The translations under genes were made by a program, and so were the position numbers. The notes under the pieces are model-generated. The model was not told the DNA's origin. It saw nothing but the letters and a program-made list of their open reading frames with translations, and searched no databases. Shown here piece by piece: positions 35,276-44,003 of a DNA stretch of 48,328 nucleotides (positions are counted from its first letter, which is position 1; every line of letters begins with the position of its first letter). The stretch covers positions 1 through 48,328 of the IMG/VR virus record IMGVR_UViG_3300028581_001523, one strand, 5' to 3'. The stretch is from a virus.

Positions 35276-36885
35276 TGACAAAAGAGATAATTTTTGATTC
35301 CGAAGCAAGAGAGAAACTAAGAACAGGTGTAAATAAGATTTCAAAGGCTGTTGCAGCAACACTTGGAGCAAAAGGACGTAATATCATTTTAGACAATGGG
35401 TTCAGTTCACCAAACATAACAAAGGACGGTGTTTCCGTAGCCAGATCTATTGAACTTGAAGACCCTATTGAGAATATGGGTGCGATGCTGGTGCGAGATG
35501 TTGCTCATAAGACAAACAGTGAAGCAGGTGACGGAACAACTACTGCAACAGTTTTGACTCAGTCCATCTTTAATCTCGGACTGAAGAATATAACAGCTGG
35601 GGCTAACCCAATGGATCTGAAAAAGGGAATTGATAAAGCCACAAAGGCAGTTGTATTAAAATTGAAAGAGATTTCACGTCCGATTGGTGATTTTGAAAAC
35701 ATAAGACGTATAGCAACAATATCAGCCAATGGAGATGAAGTGATTGGTCAGAATATTTCTGATGCTATTAAGATGGTTTCAAAAGACGGTGTAATCACTA
35801 TATCAGAATCATCATCAGCTGAGACATCTGTTGAAGTAACCGAAGGGATGCAGTTTAGTAAAGGGTACTTATCACCTTATTTTGTAACTGATCCCGCCAA
35901 GATGGAAGTTGTGTTTAATAACCCCCTGATTCTTCTAACAACTAAGAAGATTTCGTTTGCACAGGAGTTGTTAACCGTATTGGAACTTTCAGTAGAGAAG
36001 AAACGTCCCTTACTTATTATTACTGATGAATTGGAGACTCAGGCCTTACAGATTCTGATTGTAAATAAGATGCAGGGAACTATTCAGGTAGCTGCAGTCA
36101 AGGCTCCTAGTTATGGGGCCATCCGTAAGGACATGATGCAGGATATTGCTATCTTAACAGGTGGCTATGTAGTGGATGAGAATGTAGGGTTGAAACTAGA
36201 TCAGATAACTATTGATCAGTTGGGATCAGCCGATAGAGTTATTATTACATCCAACGATACTACAATCATTGGTGGGAAGGGTGAAAAATCAGAAATAGAA
36301 GAAAGAGTGGAACTAATAAGAGAACAGATCAAGAATGCCTTTAGTGAGTTTGATGGAGAAAAGATAAAAGAAAGATTGGCCAAGATGGCAGGTGGTGTTG
36401 CTATTATATCTGTTGGTGGTGGTTCAGAAGTTGAAATGAGAGAACGTAAAGATCGATTTGAGGACTCACTGAATGCAACCAGGGCAGCTATTGAAGAAGG
36501 TATTGTGCCAGGAGGAGGCATCGCATTATTGAGATGTATAGGAGTAGTTGATACAGTTCAGTATAAAAATCAGGATGAAGGTATAGGTGGATCAATTATT
36601 ATGAAAGCCATACAGGAACCATTTAGAGTGATCATGGGGAATGCTGGACTACCTATTGATGTTATCTATAACAACATTATTGATCCACCAAATAAGGAGA
36701 TGATCACTGATTATGGTTATAATGTTGATAATGATAAGTATGAATTGTTTTTTGATTCAGGTGTTATCGACCCTACAAAAGTAACAAGAGTGGCTCTAGA
36801 GAATGCATCATCTGTGGCAGGGTTATTATTGACCACTGAAGCTGTTGTTTATAATGTTAAGAAAGAGGAGAAGAGAGATGTATAG
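35275..36885 (+). CDS. groL: Phage-encoded GroEL chaperonin
   Basis: The protein has the GroEL signatures: KDGVSVARSIELEDP, DGTTTATVL, the apical domain, then TRAAIEEGIVPGGGIALLR. Length 536 compares with about 547 in bacteria. The C-terminal Gly-Met tail is absent; it ends with a KKEEKRDV segment. No groES gene is seen in the window. It may fold phage structural proteins. It is followed by a gene with an ATG inside its stop. Confidence 0.92.
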   Translation: MTKEIIFDSEAREKLRTGVNKISKAVAATLGAKGRNIILDNGFSSPNITKDGVSVARSIELEDPIENMGAMLVRDVAHKTNSEAGDGTTTATVLTQSIFNLGLKNITAGANPMDLKKGIDKATKAVVLKLKEISRPIGDFENIRRIATISANGDEVIGQNISDAIKMVSKDGVITISESSSAETSVEVTEGMQFSKGYLSPYFVTDPAKMEVVFNNPLILLTTKKISFAQELLTVLELSVEKKRPLLIITDELETQALQILIVNKMQGTIQVAAVKAPSYGAIRKDMMQDIAILTGGYVVDENVGLKLDQITIDQLGSADRVIITSNDTTIIGGKGEKSEIEERVELIREQIKNAFSEFDGEKIKERLAKMAGGVAIISVGGGSEVEMRERKDRFEDSLNATRAAIEEGIVPGGGIALLRCIGVVDTVQYKNQDEGIGGSIIMKAIQEPFRVIMGNAGLPIDVIYNNIIDPPNKEMITDYGYNVDNDKYELFFDSGVIDPTKVTRVALENASSVAGLLLTTEAVVYNVKKEEKRDV

Positions 36886-37219
36886 ATATTTTATAAAGAA
36901 TCAACGAGGCTCTGATATTGATATAAGTAAGGATGAGTTCATGAAAGAGTTTTGTCTTTCAAAAGAAGACATTGTGGAACATCTTCAGGCACAGTTACTA
37001 TATCTTAGAGATGGACATAAGAACTATAAAATTCAACCTGTGGTGATTGGTGTAACAGTTGACAAGTTTGCTTCTATTGTAAACCACCTTTGTGAAACCT
37101 ATAAAGGGTTTCTGCCTCTGAGTCTTTTCAATAAGAACTTAATTTCGATTAAATTACAGCCTAAGGGTAGCGAAATCATACGAATCGTTAATAGTGAGGC
37201 TATAAATACACAAGAATGA
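36878..37219 (+). CDS. Hypothetical protein between groEL and nrdJ
   Basis: A 113-residue protein starting MYRYFIKNQRGSD. The ATG at 36878 overlaps the groEL stop by eight bases and is preceded by a purine-rich GAGGAGAAGAGAG stretch that may serve as a ribosome-binding site. Sequence is mixed alpha/beta with no recognisable motif. It overlaps nrdJ by four bases, so it is translated between the two. Confidence 0.55.
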   Translation: MYRYFIKNQRGSDIDISKDEFMKEFCLSKEDIVEHLQAQLLYLRDGHKNYKIQPVVIGVTVDKFASIVNHLCETYKGFLPLSLFNKNLISIKLQPKGSEIIRIVNSEAINTQE

Positions 37220-39750
37220 CTAAAGAGGAACTGTTACCAGGTTGTATAGAATATTTTAATGGAGACAAATCAAGTGCTAGTATTTGGTTGGATAAATATG
37301 CACTCAAGGATAAATTTGGGTGTATCTATGAGAAGACTCCTGAAGATATGCATCATCGACTAGCCAAGGAGTTTGCAAGAATAGAGAAGAAATATCCCAA
37401 CCCCACATCAGAAGAGAAGATTTTTGAATTATTTGATAAGTTTAAGTATTTAGTTCCTCAAGGGAGTCCGATGTTTGGGATAGGGAACGATTTTTCTATC
37501 ACATCATTAAGTAATTGTTTTGTGATTGGTAATGGTGGAGACTCATACGGGTCTATAATGCGATCAGATGAGGAACAGATTCAGTTGATGAAAAGAAGAG
37601 GGGGAGTAGGACACGATCTATCACATTTACGTCCTGGTGGGTCTTTGGCTAACAATTCTGCACTAAATGATATGGCTGGGTCTGTATTATATGCACAGAG
37701 ATTCTCCAATTCAACTAAAGAAGTAAGACAGGGTGACAGAAGGGGCGCACTTATGTTGAGTATGTCCATCAACCACCCGGATGCAGAGAGATTTATTGAT
37801 TCAAAATTGGTGGATGGGGTAATAACAGATGCTAATATCTCTCTACGTATCACTGATAAATTTATGGATGCTGTGGTGAATGATTCAGATTTCATTCAAA
37901 CCTTCCCTATTGATAAACATGTGTATGTAGGTCCAACTGACTTAATGGAGTATGATAAATTGTATACATATGAGTCTGGTGTTTACGTTAAAAAAGTAAG
38001 AGCAAAGAAGTTGTGGGATAAGATTATTTTTAATGCCTGGAAGTCAGCTGAACCAGGAGTATTGTTTTGGAATAAGATTATTGAAGAGAGTCCAGCAGAT
38101 TGTTATGATGGATTTGAAACAATTGGGGTTAATCCATGTGCTGAATTGCCCCTACCGGATGGAGATTCATGTAGATTGTTGGTTCTTAACTTATATTCAT
38201 ATGTAAGAAACCCATTTACTCCAAATGCAGTATTCGATACTGATATGTTTGAATCAGATGTTAGAACAGCTCAACGATTGATGGATGATCTAGTGGATCT
38301 TGAAATAGAGAAGATAGATAAGATCATCTCTAAAGTAAAAAAAGACCCTGAATCAAAGGACATCAGAAAAGTAGAGTTGGAACTCTGGGAAAGAATTCAT
38401 TATAAAGTATCAAAAGGTCGTAGAACAGGTTTAGGTATCACAGCAGAGGGCGATATGTTGGCAGCCTTAGGTCTGACATATGGGTCAGCAGAAGCTACAG
38501 AATGTGCAGTAAGAGTTCATAAGACATTGGCCACACATAGTTACATCTCATCTATGTTTCTGGCATCTGAACGTGGATCTTTTACAGGTTGGTCACAAGA
38601 ACTAGAAAAAGATAACCCATTTATCAAGAGAATATTAGAAGAGATTAAAAATCATTACCCAGAACTTCTACCTTTATATAGTCAGTATGGAAGAAGAAAC
38701 ATTGCCAATCTTACTATAGCACCTGCTGGGACTACATCTCTAATGACTCAGACAACATCAGGGGTAGAACCCTGTTTTGCTGTTACTTATAAACGTCGTA
38801 GAAGAACTATTGATAAGTCCAAGGCTGTCTTCACAGATGATCAGGGAGAGATGTTTGAAGAGTTCTCAGTATTCCATCATAAGTTTATTGAGTGGTATGA
38901 TTTGAACTGGTTCAAGTTGGATTCAAAAATGTTTGATATAGACTTCAAAAAACCACTAGAGGACTATAGTAAAGAACAATTAGAATCGATTATCTCCCTC
39001 TCACCCTACCATAAGGCTACCGCAGGGGATATTAATTGGGTAAACAAGATAAATATGCAGGGTCAGATCCAGAGATGGGTAGACCACTCTATATCGTCAA
39101 CAACTAACGTTCCCAAGAATACACCAGTGGAGGTAGTTGATCAGATATATCGTAGAGCATATGCATCTGGGTGTAAGGGTACTACTATCTATAGAGAGGG
39201 GTCGAGATCAGGAATTCTACTTACTGAAGATAAGTTTACTTACATTGATGCTATAAAGAGACCTGAGACATTGGAGTGTGATATCTACCACAAGACGGCT
39301 CTGAAACAGGAGTGGATGATATTAGTTGGTAAGTTTGAAAATAAACCCTATGAGATATTTGCCTTTCCTGAACTACCAAATCACATTTTCCCAACTAAGA
39401 TAACAAAGGGATTGATAAAAAAGATAAAGAGTTGTGTGTATCAATTATCAGGGATAGATGAATTTGGTAAAAGCTATCATCTACCCAATATTATTGATTT
39501 GTTGGATAATGGAGATAAGGTAAGTACCAGAAAGTTCTCTATTATGTTGAGACATCATATTGATCCTAAGTGGATTGTTAAAGATATAGAAGCATATACT
39601 ATTGTGACTTCCTTTGATAAAGTTATTCAACGTGTATTACGTAATTATGTAGAGAATGATAAAAATTATTGTGAACATTGTGGAGGAGAACTAGTGAGTG
39701 AAGATGGTTGTTGGAAATGTCTTGGCTGTAATTGGAGTAAGTGTAGTTAA
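37216..39750 (+). CDS. nrdJ: Class II (B12-dependent) ribonucleotide reductase
   Basis: The enzyme reduces ribonucleotides to deoxyribonucleotides. The sequence carries PQGSPMFGIG then SLSNCFVI, RRGGVGHDLSHLRPGG, NPCAELPLPDGDSC, APAGTTSLMTQTTSGVEPCF and ASGCKGTTIYREGSRSG. The end has a four-cysteine segment (CEHCGGEL then CLGCNWSKC). The 844-residue length and lack of an NrdB partner in the window fit the class II form. It would need adenosylcobalamin from the host. Confidence 0.88.
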   Translation: MTKEELLPGCIEYFNGDKSSASIWLDKYALKDKFGCIYEKTPEDMHHRLAKEFARIEKKYPNPTSEEKIFELFDKFKYLVPQGSPMFGIGNDFSITSLSNCFVIGNGGDSYGSIMRSDEEQIQLMKRRGGVGHDLSHLRPGGSLANNSALNDMAGSVLYAQRFSNSTKEVRQGDRRGALMLSMSINHPDAERFIDSKLVDGVITDANISLRITDKFMDAVVNDSDFIQTFPIDKHVYVGPTDLMEYDKLYTYESGVYVKKVRAKKLWDKIIFNAWKSAEPGVLFWNKIIEESPADCYDGFETIGVNPCAELPLPDGDSCRLLVLNLYSYVRNPFTPNAVFDTDMFESDVRTAQRLMDDLVDLEIEKIDKIISKVKKDPESKDIRKVELELWERIHYKVSKGRRTGLGITAEGDMLAALGLTYGSAEATECAVRVHKTLATHSYISSMFLASERGSFTGWSQELEKDNPFIKRILEEIKNHYPELLPLYSQYGRRNIANLTIAPAGTTSLMTQTTSGVEPCFAVTYKRRRRTIDKSKAVFTDDQGEMFEEFSVFHHKFIEWYDLNWFKLDSKMFDIDFKKPLEDYSKEQLESIISLSPYHKATAGDINWVNKINMQGQIQRWVDHSISSTTNVPKNTPVEVVDQIYRRAYASGCKGTTIYREGSRSGILLTEDKFTYIDAIKRPETLECDIYHKTALKQEWMILVGKFENKPYEIFAFPELPNHIFPTKITKGLIKKIKSCVYQLSGIDEFGKSYHLPNIIDLLDNGDKVSTRKFSIMLRHHIDPKWIVKDIEAYTIVTSFDKVIQRVLRNYVENDKNYCEHCGGELVSEDGCWKCLGCNWSKCS

Positions 39751-39769
39751 TGTAATTAATTGATACAGA

Positions 39770-39943
39770 ATGGGGAACAATGAAATTGGCGCAAGAAAAC
39801 AGGCTTTTGATGCTAAGGTGTCAGCACAGAGAAATCTGGAGAAAATAAGAGAAAGAGAAAAGAAAATGAATAAGGAAGTAGTATTTGAAGAATTGAATGG
39901 GAAGATAGTAGTTCGTGAACGTTTCACCAGTAAAACAAAATAG
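39770..39943 (+). CDS. Small hypothetical protein
   Basis: A 57-residue Lys/Glu-rich protein (MGNNEIGARKQAFDAKVSA) starts 19 bases after nrdJ. It looks like a single long helix followed by a short strand (VVFEELNGKIVV). Its stop is one base before the next ATG, which supports translation. Confidence 0.45.
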   Translation: MGNNEIGARKQAFDAKVSAQRNLEKIREREKKMNKEVVFEELNGKIVVRERFTSKTK

Positions 39944-39944
39944 A

Positions 39945-40241
39945 ATGGAACACTTTGTTATTGACATTCCTCACGGTAAACAGGCCCTGATTGATTTACC
40001 AGTAGACATTACAGCAATGAACTTTGTTTTCAAATACTATGATGAAGACTTAAAAGAAGAGAGAGAATCACATATTGACCATTGGATGGTGGATGAAGCT
40101 GAAACAACTCCAAAGAATTTTAAGGTACCAGCAAAAGAGTTTCGTAAACTACACACAGCCATTAATTATGCTCGGTGCATCTATGTCAAGTATCTAAAGA
40201 GTGAAGTAAGAAGAGTGAAGGGTTGTGATGAAGATATGTAG
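39945..40241 (+). CDS. Hypothetical protein
   Basis: A 98-residue protein that starts MEHFVIDIPHGKQALIDLP. The ATG at 39945 was preferred to the GTG at 39915. The N-terminus looks like two beta strands and the C-terminus like a basic helix with a KSEVRRVKG segment. No family recognised. It ends the nrdJ unit; dyad promoter P6 follows. Confidence 0.5.
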   Translation: MEHFVIDIPHGKQALIDLPVDITAMNFVFKYYDEDLKEERESHIDHWMVDEAETTPKNFKVPAKEFRKLHTAINYARCIYVKYLKSEVRRVKGCDEDM

Positions 40242-40242
40242 T

Positions 40243-40303
40243 TCATAATCATTATAAATTAGAGTTAAAATTTGTTTTATTGAACAATTTAGATTATATT
40301 TAG
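40243..40303 (+). promoter_or_regulatory. Dyad promoter P6 (short form)
   Basis: TCATAATCATTATAA at 40243-40257 starts right after the stop at 40241. TTTG at 40271-40274 is separated by 20 bases from TATATTTA at 40295-40302, close to the Bacteroidota -33/-7 spacing. It drives the following run of small genes. Confidence 0.7.
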
Positions 40304-40326
40304 TATCGAATTTCAAAGAGAAGAGA

Positions 40327-40425
40327 ATGAATAATTAGAGTCAAGAGAATCTTATAAGACTTGTATATATTGTTTTTTGTGTAATGGCAGTAATTGTAAC
40401 ATTGATAACTATATTTAAGATGTAA
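40327..40425 (+). pseudogene. Small membrane reading frame broken by an in-frame TAG
   Basis: From the ATG at 40327 the frame reads Met-Asn-Asn, then TAG at 40336-40338, then SQENLIRLVYIVFCVMAV and a hydrophobic IVTLITIF end, stopping at 40423. Without the TAG this is a 32-residue one-pass membrane peptide. It ends two bases before the next gene, like other gene junctions here. The TAG may be a mutation or may be read through. Confidence 0.4.
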
Positions 40426-40427
40426 GA

Positions 40428-40646
40428 ATGACAACTCAAGAAGAGAATATTCGTTTCGGTATTCACAAGAAGACAGGTGTGGATATAGAGAAGAAAGAGA
40501 GACCAACAAAGGGAAAGTTGGTTTATATGCATGGTAGTGAAGAAAGAGTACTATTCCATGATGAACCATTTGGTTTTCTTCAATCAATGAAACAGAAACT
40601 AGTGAGAGAGGGTAACGATCCGCGTACACTAAAAATCAAATACTAG
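40428..40646 (+). CDS. Small basic hypothetical protein
   Basis: A 72-residue basic protein (MTTQEENIRFGIHKKTG) with no hydrophobic core to speak of and a VLFHDEPFGFLQSM segment near the middle. No family recognised. It follows P6 and the broken membrane frame. Confidence 0.5.
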   Translation: MTTQEENIRFGIHKKTGVDIEKKERPTKGKLVYMHGSEERVLFHDEPFGFLQSMKQKLVREGNDPRTLKIKY

Positions 40647-40652
40647 ATACTA

Positions 40653-40805
40653 ATGAAGAAATGTCTAGTAAATGCAGAAGGTGAACATTGTGACAGACCA
40701 GTTGTTGGTGGAGGTAGATGTGACTTACATCAAGTAAAGAAACATTATGGTAAGAAAGGTGAAAGAGAAATGAAGATTCATAAACCTAAAAGCAGAAAGA
40801 AATGA
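40653..40805 (+). CDS. Small zinc-finger-like protein
   Basis: A 50-residue protein with a C-x8-C-x9-C-x2-H pattern (KKCLVNAEGEHCDRPVVGG then GRCDLHQVK) as in small phage zinc fingers of the kind CxRPxxxxGxCxxH. The remainder is Lys-rich. It overlaps the next gene by four bases. Probably a nucleic-acid-binding protein. Confidence 0.55.
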   Translation: MKKCLVNAEGEHCDRPVVGGGRCDLHQVKKHYGKKGEREMKIHKPKSRKK

Positions 40806-41290
40806 GTAAGAACTATGTAGACCCAAAAGAATTGAGAGTAGGGAATTCAGTATATGTTAACTGGAATGATGCTGGACGTAAAGAAGAAATAAACTATGGT
40901 GTGTTTAATTTACCGGCTGGCTGTATGTCTGGTTGGGAAAATTCAACTGGGTGGAGAATGAATACGGCCCCTAATGGGTATGCTGTTCATATTGAGATGG
41001 TTAATCCAATTATTCTAACAAGTGAATGGTTAACTAGACTAGGGTTTGTTTGTGAAAAAGTAAATGAATTTCAAGAATATTGGTCAAGAGAAGATGACGA
41101 GGGAATGAAACTTGATTGGCTTACATTAAGTAGACACGACCCAGCTTCTTTTTATGTTTTAGGTAGAGTGACAGGAGATTATTTTTTATCATTCACTGAA
41201 AGGAGTGTCTATATATTTTATGTCCACCAATTACAAAATCTATATTACTCTCTAACAGGTGAAGAGTTATTAATTCAAGAAAAGAAGTAA
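40802..41290 (+). CDS. Conserved hypothetical protein of Bacteroidota phages
   Basis: A 162-residue protein with LRVGNSVYVN at the start and VHQLQNLYYSLTGEELLI at the end. That pair of segments is, to my knowledge, typical of a small protein family in phages and prophages of Bacteroidota. The middle is rich in Trp. Function is unknown, but the match helps place the host. Confidence 0.65.
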   Translation: MSKNYVDPKELRVGNSVYVNWNDAGRKEEINYGVFNLPAGCMSGWENSTGWRMNTAPNGYAVHIEMVNPIILTSEWLTRLGFVCEKVNEFQEYWSREDDEGMKLDWLTLSRHDPASFYVLGRVTGDYFLSFTERSVYIFYVHQLQNLYYSLTGEELLIQEKK

Positions 41291-41293
41291 TCT

Positions 41294-41440
41294 ATGAACT
41301 GGAAGTATTGGGTACCTGGTATACACTTCTTTCTAAGTCCCGAAGAAATATTATTGATGACATATAGTTGTAGAATGTATCACGCCACTATAAATATTAC
41401 TATTTTAGTTGGACTGATGTATTATGTTGTGACGATTTAA
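41294..41440 (+). CDS. Small membrane protein
   Basis: A 48-residue protein starting MNWKYWVPGIHFFLSPEEILL and ending with a hydrophobic INITILVGLMYYVVTI segment that can span a membrane. It starts three bases after the previous stop and overlaps the next gene by one. No family recognised. Confidence 0.45.
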   Translation: MNWKYWVPGIHFFLSPEEILLMTYSCRMYHATINITILVGLMYYVVTI

Positions 41441-41727
41441 TGAAAGAGGAAGAGAGAATAAGACAACTTGAGATCTTGGTTAAGGGAACAGATGCAGAAA
41501 AATTTCTTGAAAAACCAAAATTCTCCCTATCTGAGAATCAGCATCAAAAGATGTCAAAGAAAGCCTCAAAAAGAGCCACTTGTAAACATTGCGGACTGGA
41601 ATCAAACCATCACAATATCAGACAGCATCACAACGATAACTGTAAAATAAAAGGGAAAAGAGGGGATTTGGAACTAATTAAATTTCGAGAAGAACAGAGA
41701 AAGAAGAAAAAGAGGAAGAAAACATAA
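41440..41727 (+). CDS. Zinc-finger protein resembling homing-nuclease finger
   Basis: The middle reads CKHCGLESNHHNIRQHHNDNC, a C-x2-C-x10-H-C-type finger very like the two fingers at the end of the GIY-YIG nuclease at 18307 (CPHCNYQ and CTHCGYQ). The flanks are Lys/Arg/Glu-rich. It may be a DNA-binding remnant of such a nuclease or an independent small DNA-binding protein. It overlaps the genes on each side by one base. Confidence 0.6.
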   Translation: MKEEERIRQLEILVKGTDAEKFLEKPKFSLSENQHQKMSKKASKRATCKHCGLESNHHNIRQHHNDNCKIKGKRGDLELIKFREEQRKKKKRKKT

Positions 41728-42893
41728 TGGAAACACCATCAAAAGATATCGGAATAGAAGATTTAACAGAACTTGAGATCCTACCAGTGGGCACTGTTGT
41801 GGTACCGCCAGAGTTAGAAGATGCTCCGGAAGACATCCGTGAGGCCTATGTTCAGTGGATCAGTTGGGGGATGGATTCAACACGCAATGTTAGACGTTAT
41901 TTTTCTTTTATAAACACCGTCACCTCTGAGGTTGAACAGGTTGATGCATTGGGACTCAACGGTCAGGCAGTAAAGAAAGCAAAAGATAAGAATATTTCAT
42001 TGGAGGATCTTAAGAGACTACGTGATCTATGTGATGAGATGGAGTTATCAAAGAAACAAAAGAGTAGACTAAAGATGAAGTGGTTGAAATATGTAAGACC
42101 CCGAATGGGTTCTTCTGTATTTGATTGGCGTAAGGCTTTTATTATTGATATGTTTGCCAAATATGTATCCTTTGAAGAAGTGAAAAAGAATTTAGAGGAT
42201 CTAGGATACATGGTAGCTATAGTAGATGTGCATAAGTTCTTCTTAAACAACAAAGATATAATAGAGAAGAAGAGAACCGACTTTCTGAGGTCAGCAAGAG
42301 ATCATTATTTGGCCACAGACGCCGGTAGAATGGAGACGTTGGCTATCCTTCATACACGGTTCATGAATCTGTTCAATCAAGCCTATTCTGCTACCAATCA
42401 GAACAAACCTGAACTAAGAGCTTTATCACAAGAGATAAGGGCTATCATAGAACAGGCAAGAAAAGAAATAAAGGGAGAAGAGATAAAATTAACGGTGGAT
42501 GGAAAGATAGATATCAACGCAAGTCTCCAAGCAGCAGCAACCATTCAAGATATCAGTAAAAAGCTACCAATTAATATCATCCCTATCTATCTGGTGGCAG
42601 TAAAACAGGGCATCAATCCTAACAATATTCTAGCCTCGTTGGTTGGATCTTTCTATAGAGATTTCAATGGTTTCAATCGTATGAATTCAAGAGGAGTGGC
42701 ACCAACAACTATGGATCTTATTCGTAATTATGATTGGAATGAGATCCGCCAGTATCAGGAAAATAAGAAAGAGAAAGTAGAAGAGGTGGTAGACTATGAA
42801 GAGATACCATTTATAGAGGCCGAGAAGATAAAGAGTAAGAGAGAGAGATTGTTGGAAATGATAAATCGTCAGGTAGACCAAAAACCAGAGTAA
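41727..42893 (+). CDS. Hypothetical protein, possible packaging-related
   Basis: A 388-residue mostly helical protein that begins METPSKDIGIEDLTELEIL. It has a FAKYVSFEEVKKNLEDLGY segment that could be a helix-turn-helix, then AGRMETLAILHTRFMNLFNQAY and KLPINIIPIYLVAVKQG. No ATP-binding motif is present, so it is not the terminase large subunit. A small-terminase-like role is possible from its place before virion genes, but no motif proves it. It ends just before dyad promoter P3. Confidence 0.4.
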   Translation: METPSKDIGIEDLTELEILPVGTVVVPPELEDAPEDIREAYVQWISWGMDSTRNVRRYFSFINTVTSEVEQVDALGLNGQAVKKAKDKNISLEDLKRLRDLCDEMELSKKQKSRLKMKWLKYVRPRMGSSVFDWRKAFIIDMFAKYVSFEEVKKNLEDLGYMVAIVDVHKFFLNNKDIIEKKRTDFLRSARDHYLATDAGRMETLAILHTRFMNLFNQAYSATNQNKPELRALSQEIRAIIEQARKEIKGEEIKLTVDGKIDINASLQAAATIQDISKKLPINIIPIYLVAVKQGINPNNILASLVGSFYRDFNGFNRMNSRGVAPTTMDLIRNYDWNEIRQYQENKKEKVEEVVDYEEIPFIEAEKIKSKRERLLEMINRQVDQKPE

Positions 42894-42929
42894 CTATAGT
42901 GTTATCAATGGTTTGACAGATCTAGTTAT

Positions 42930-43011
42930 TTATAGTCATTATAAATTAGAGTTTTTCTTAAAAATAGTTGCAGAAAAATTAGGAGTCTGTTGGTAAAAGT
43001 ATTAATTTTAC
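42930..43011 (+). promoter_or_regulatory. Dyad promoter P3 (long form)
   Basis: TTATAGTCATTATAA at 42930-42944, then an AAAATAGTTGCAGAAA element, ATTAGG and TATTAATTTTAC at 43000-43011. The arrangement follows P1 and P2. It precedes the gene at 43044 by 32 bases, with an AAAGGAGGG stretch at 43032-43040 that is one of the few strong ribosome-binding sites in the window. Confidence 0.75.
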
Positions 43012-43043
43012 CATCTGTTACAAACAAATAAAAAGGAGGGTAT

Positions 43044-43313
43044 ATGGCAGAAGAATTATTCGAAATGTTTGGTCAGGCTTTCCAACCATCTTCAACAAAA
43101 GAAATAAAGTGGATAAAGACCAGAATCAGTAAGGGATCAATACTGGTGGAGTTAGGGACGGATCTTACCATCAACTATGTAAGAGTGACACACATGATAT
43201 ATACATGTAGAGGTACTGAAATACTTCGTACTGATGAGGTTACAGAAGATTACACAGTGGATATGTTTTTGGACCTGGTGGAACATTATCGTAAAATATT
43301 TGGTGGAAAATGA
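43044..43313 (+). CDS. Hypothetical protein with strong ribosome-binding site
   Basis: An 89-residue protein (MAEELFEMFGQAF) with several beta strands (ISKGSILVELG, NYVRVTHMIYTC). The GGAGGG just upstream is unusual for this genome and suggests high expression. It overlaps the next gene by four bases. Function not recognised. Confidence 0.55.
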   Translation: MAEELFEMFGQAFQPSSTKEIKWIKTRISKGSILVELGTDLTINYVRVTHMIYTCRGTEILRTDEVTEDYTVDMFLDLVEHYRKIFGGK

Positions 43314-43669
43314 AAGATCTAGAACAACCCCTAAAAATAGTACCAGATACTCAGTTGGTTGCTGAGTTTCAGAAAGAGTATACTTTGAAAGCTAAAATGG
43401 TAGTTCAGAGAGGGTTAATTTTATATGGAATGGATCTGGAACAGATGAAAGCAACCAAGGTGAATATCACAAAGAATGTGATGGTAGGAGTAGATGGTAA
43501 ACCTATAAAAGAGAATCGAGCACAGTTTGAACCTAATGTCATCTATGTCTGGGCCACTAACGAATACAATGCAATGAGAAAGGTACAGAGAGACCTGGAG
43601 AAGTTCATAAGAAATAACAAAGAGAAAGAGATTAGAGACAACAAGGTGTTGGACGGGCATCAAATGTGA
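43310..43669 (+). CDS. Hypothetical protein
   Basis: A 119-residue protein starting MKDLEQPLKIVPDTQLVA, then a basic helical end (AMRKVQRDLEKFIRNN). No family recognised. It is translated with the preceding gene (four-base overlap). The tRNA-like element follows it. Confidence 0.55.
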   Translation: MKDLEQPLKIVPDTQLVAEFQKEYTLKAKMVVQRGLILYGMDLEQMKATKVNITKNVMVGVDGKPIKENRAQFEPNVIYVWATNEYNAMRKVQRDLEKFIRNNKEKEIRDNKVLDGHQM

Positions 43670-43681
43670 GAAAGATTTAGT

Positions 43682-43782
43682 TGGGAAGATCGTTTAACGG
43701 TAGGACGTTCGGCCTGAAACCAGATTGAGATTGATTTAGTTTGGGGGTGCTGATCATATAGGTTCGAATCCCTCCAGGTCCA
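43682..43782 (+). tRNA. Degenerate tRNA-like element
   Basis: A D-arm (CGTTTAACGGTAGGAC at about 43691-43706), an anticodon-like hairpin (CGG, loop CCTGAAA, CC) and a T-loop (GGTTCGAATCCC at 43761-43772) occur in order, with CCA at 43780-43782. However, the 5' and 3' acceptor strands do not pair, position 33 of the loop is C instead of U, and the region between the arms is about 30 bases longer than usual. It may be a tRNA remnant, a tRNA with an insertion or a structured RNA. The anticodon would be UGA or GAA depending on the loop. Confidence 0.4.
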
Positions 43783-43802
43783 CATTCTTATAACTTATAC
43801 CA

Positions 43803-44000
43803 ATGGAAAACAAAGAGAAAGAAAAAGCCTATTATAAGGTATTGAAGACTATAGAAAGTTGTACTAACTCACTACAACTGTCTTCTGCAAGAAAGTTCAT
43901 AGATCAATATCAGATAGTATATCTTGTACCGTCAGATGAACTGTTTCATTTGAATTTGATGTTGGAAAAGAAGATAGAAGAACTATCAAATATAGAATAG
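43803..44000 (+). CDS. Small hypothetical protein
   Basis: A 65-residue helical protein, Lys/Glu-rich at both ends (MENKEKEKAYYKVLKTIE), with a VYLVPSDELFHLNLMLEKK middle. No family recognised. It follows the tRNA-like element and ends three bases before the membrane gene. Confidence 0.5.
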   Translation: MENKEKEKAYYKVLKTIESCTNSLQLSSARKFIDQYQIVYLVPSDELFHLNLMLEKKIEELSNIE

Positions 44001-44003
44001 GTT

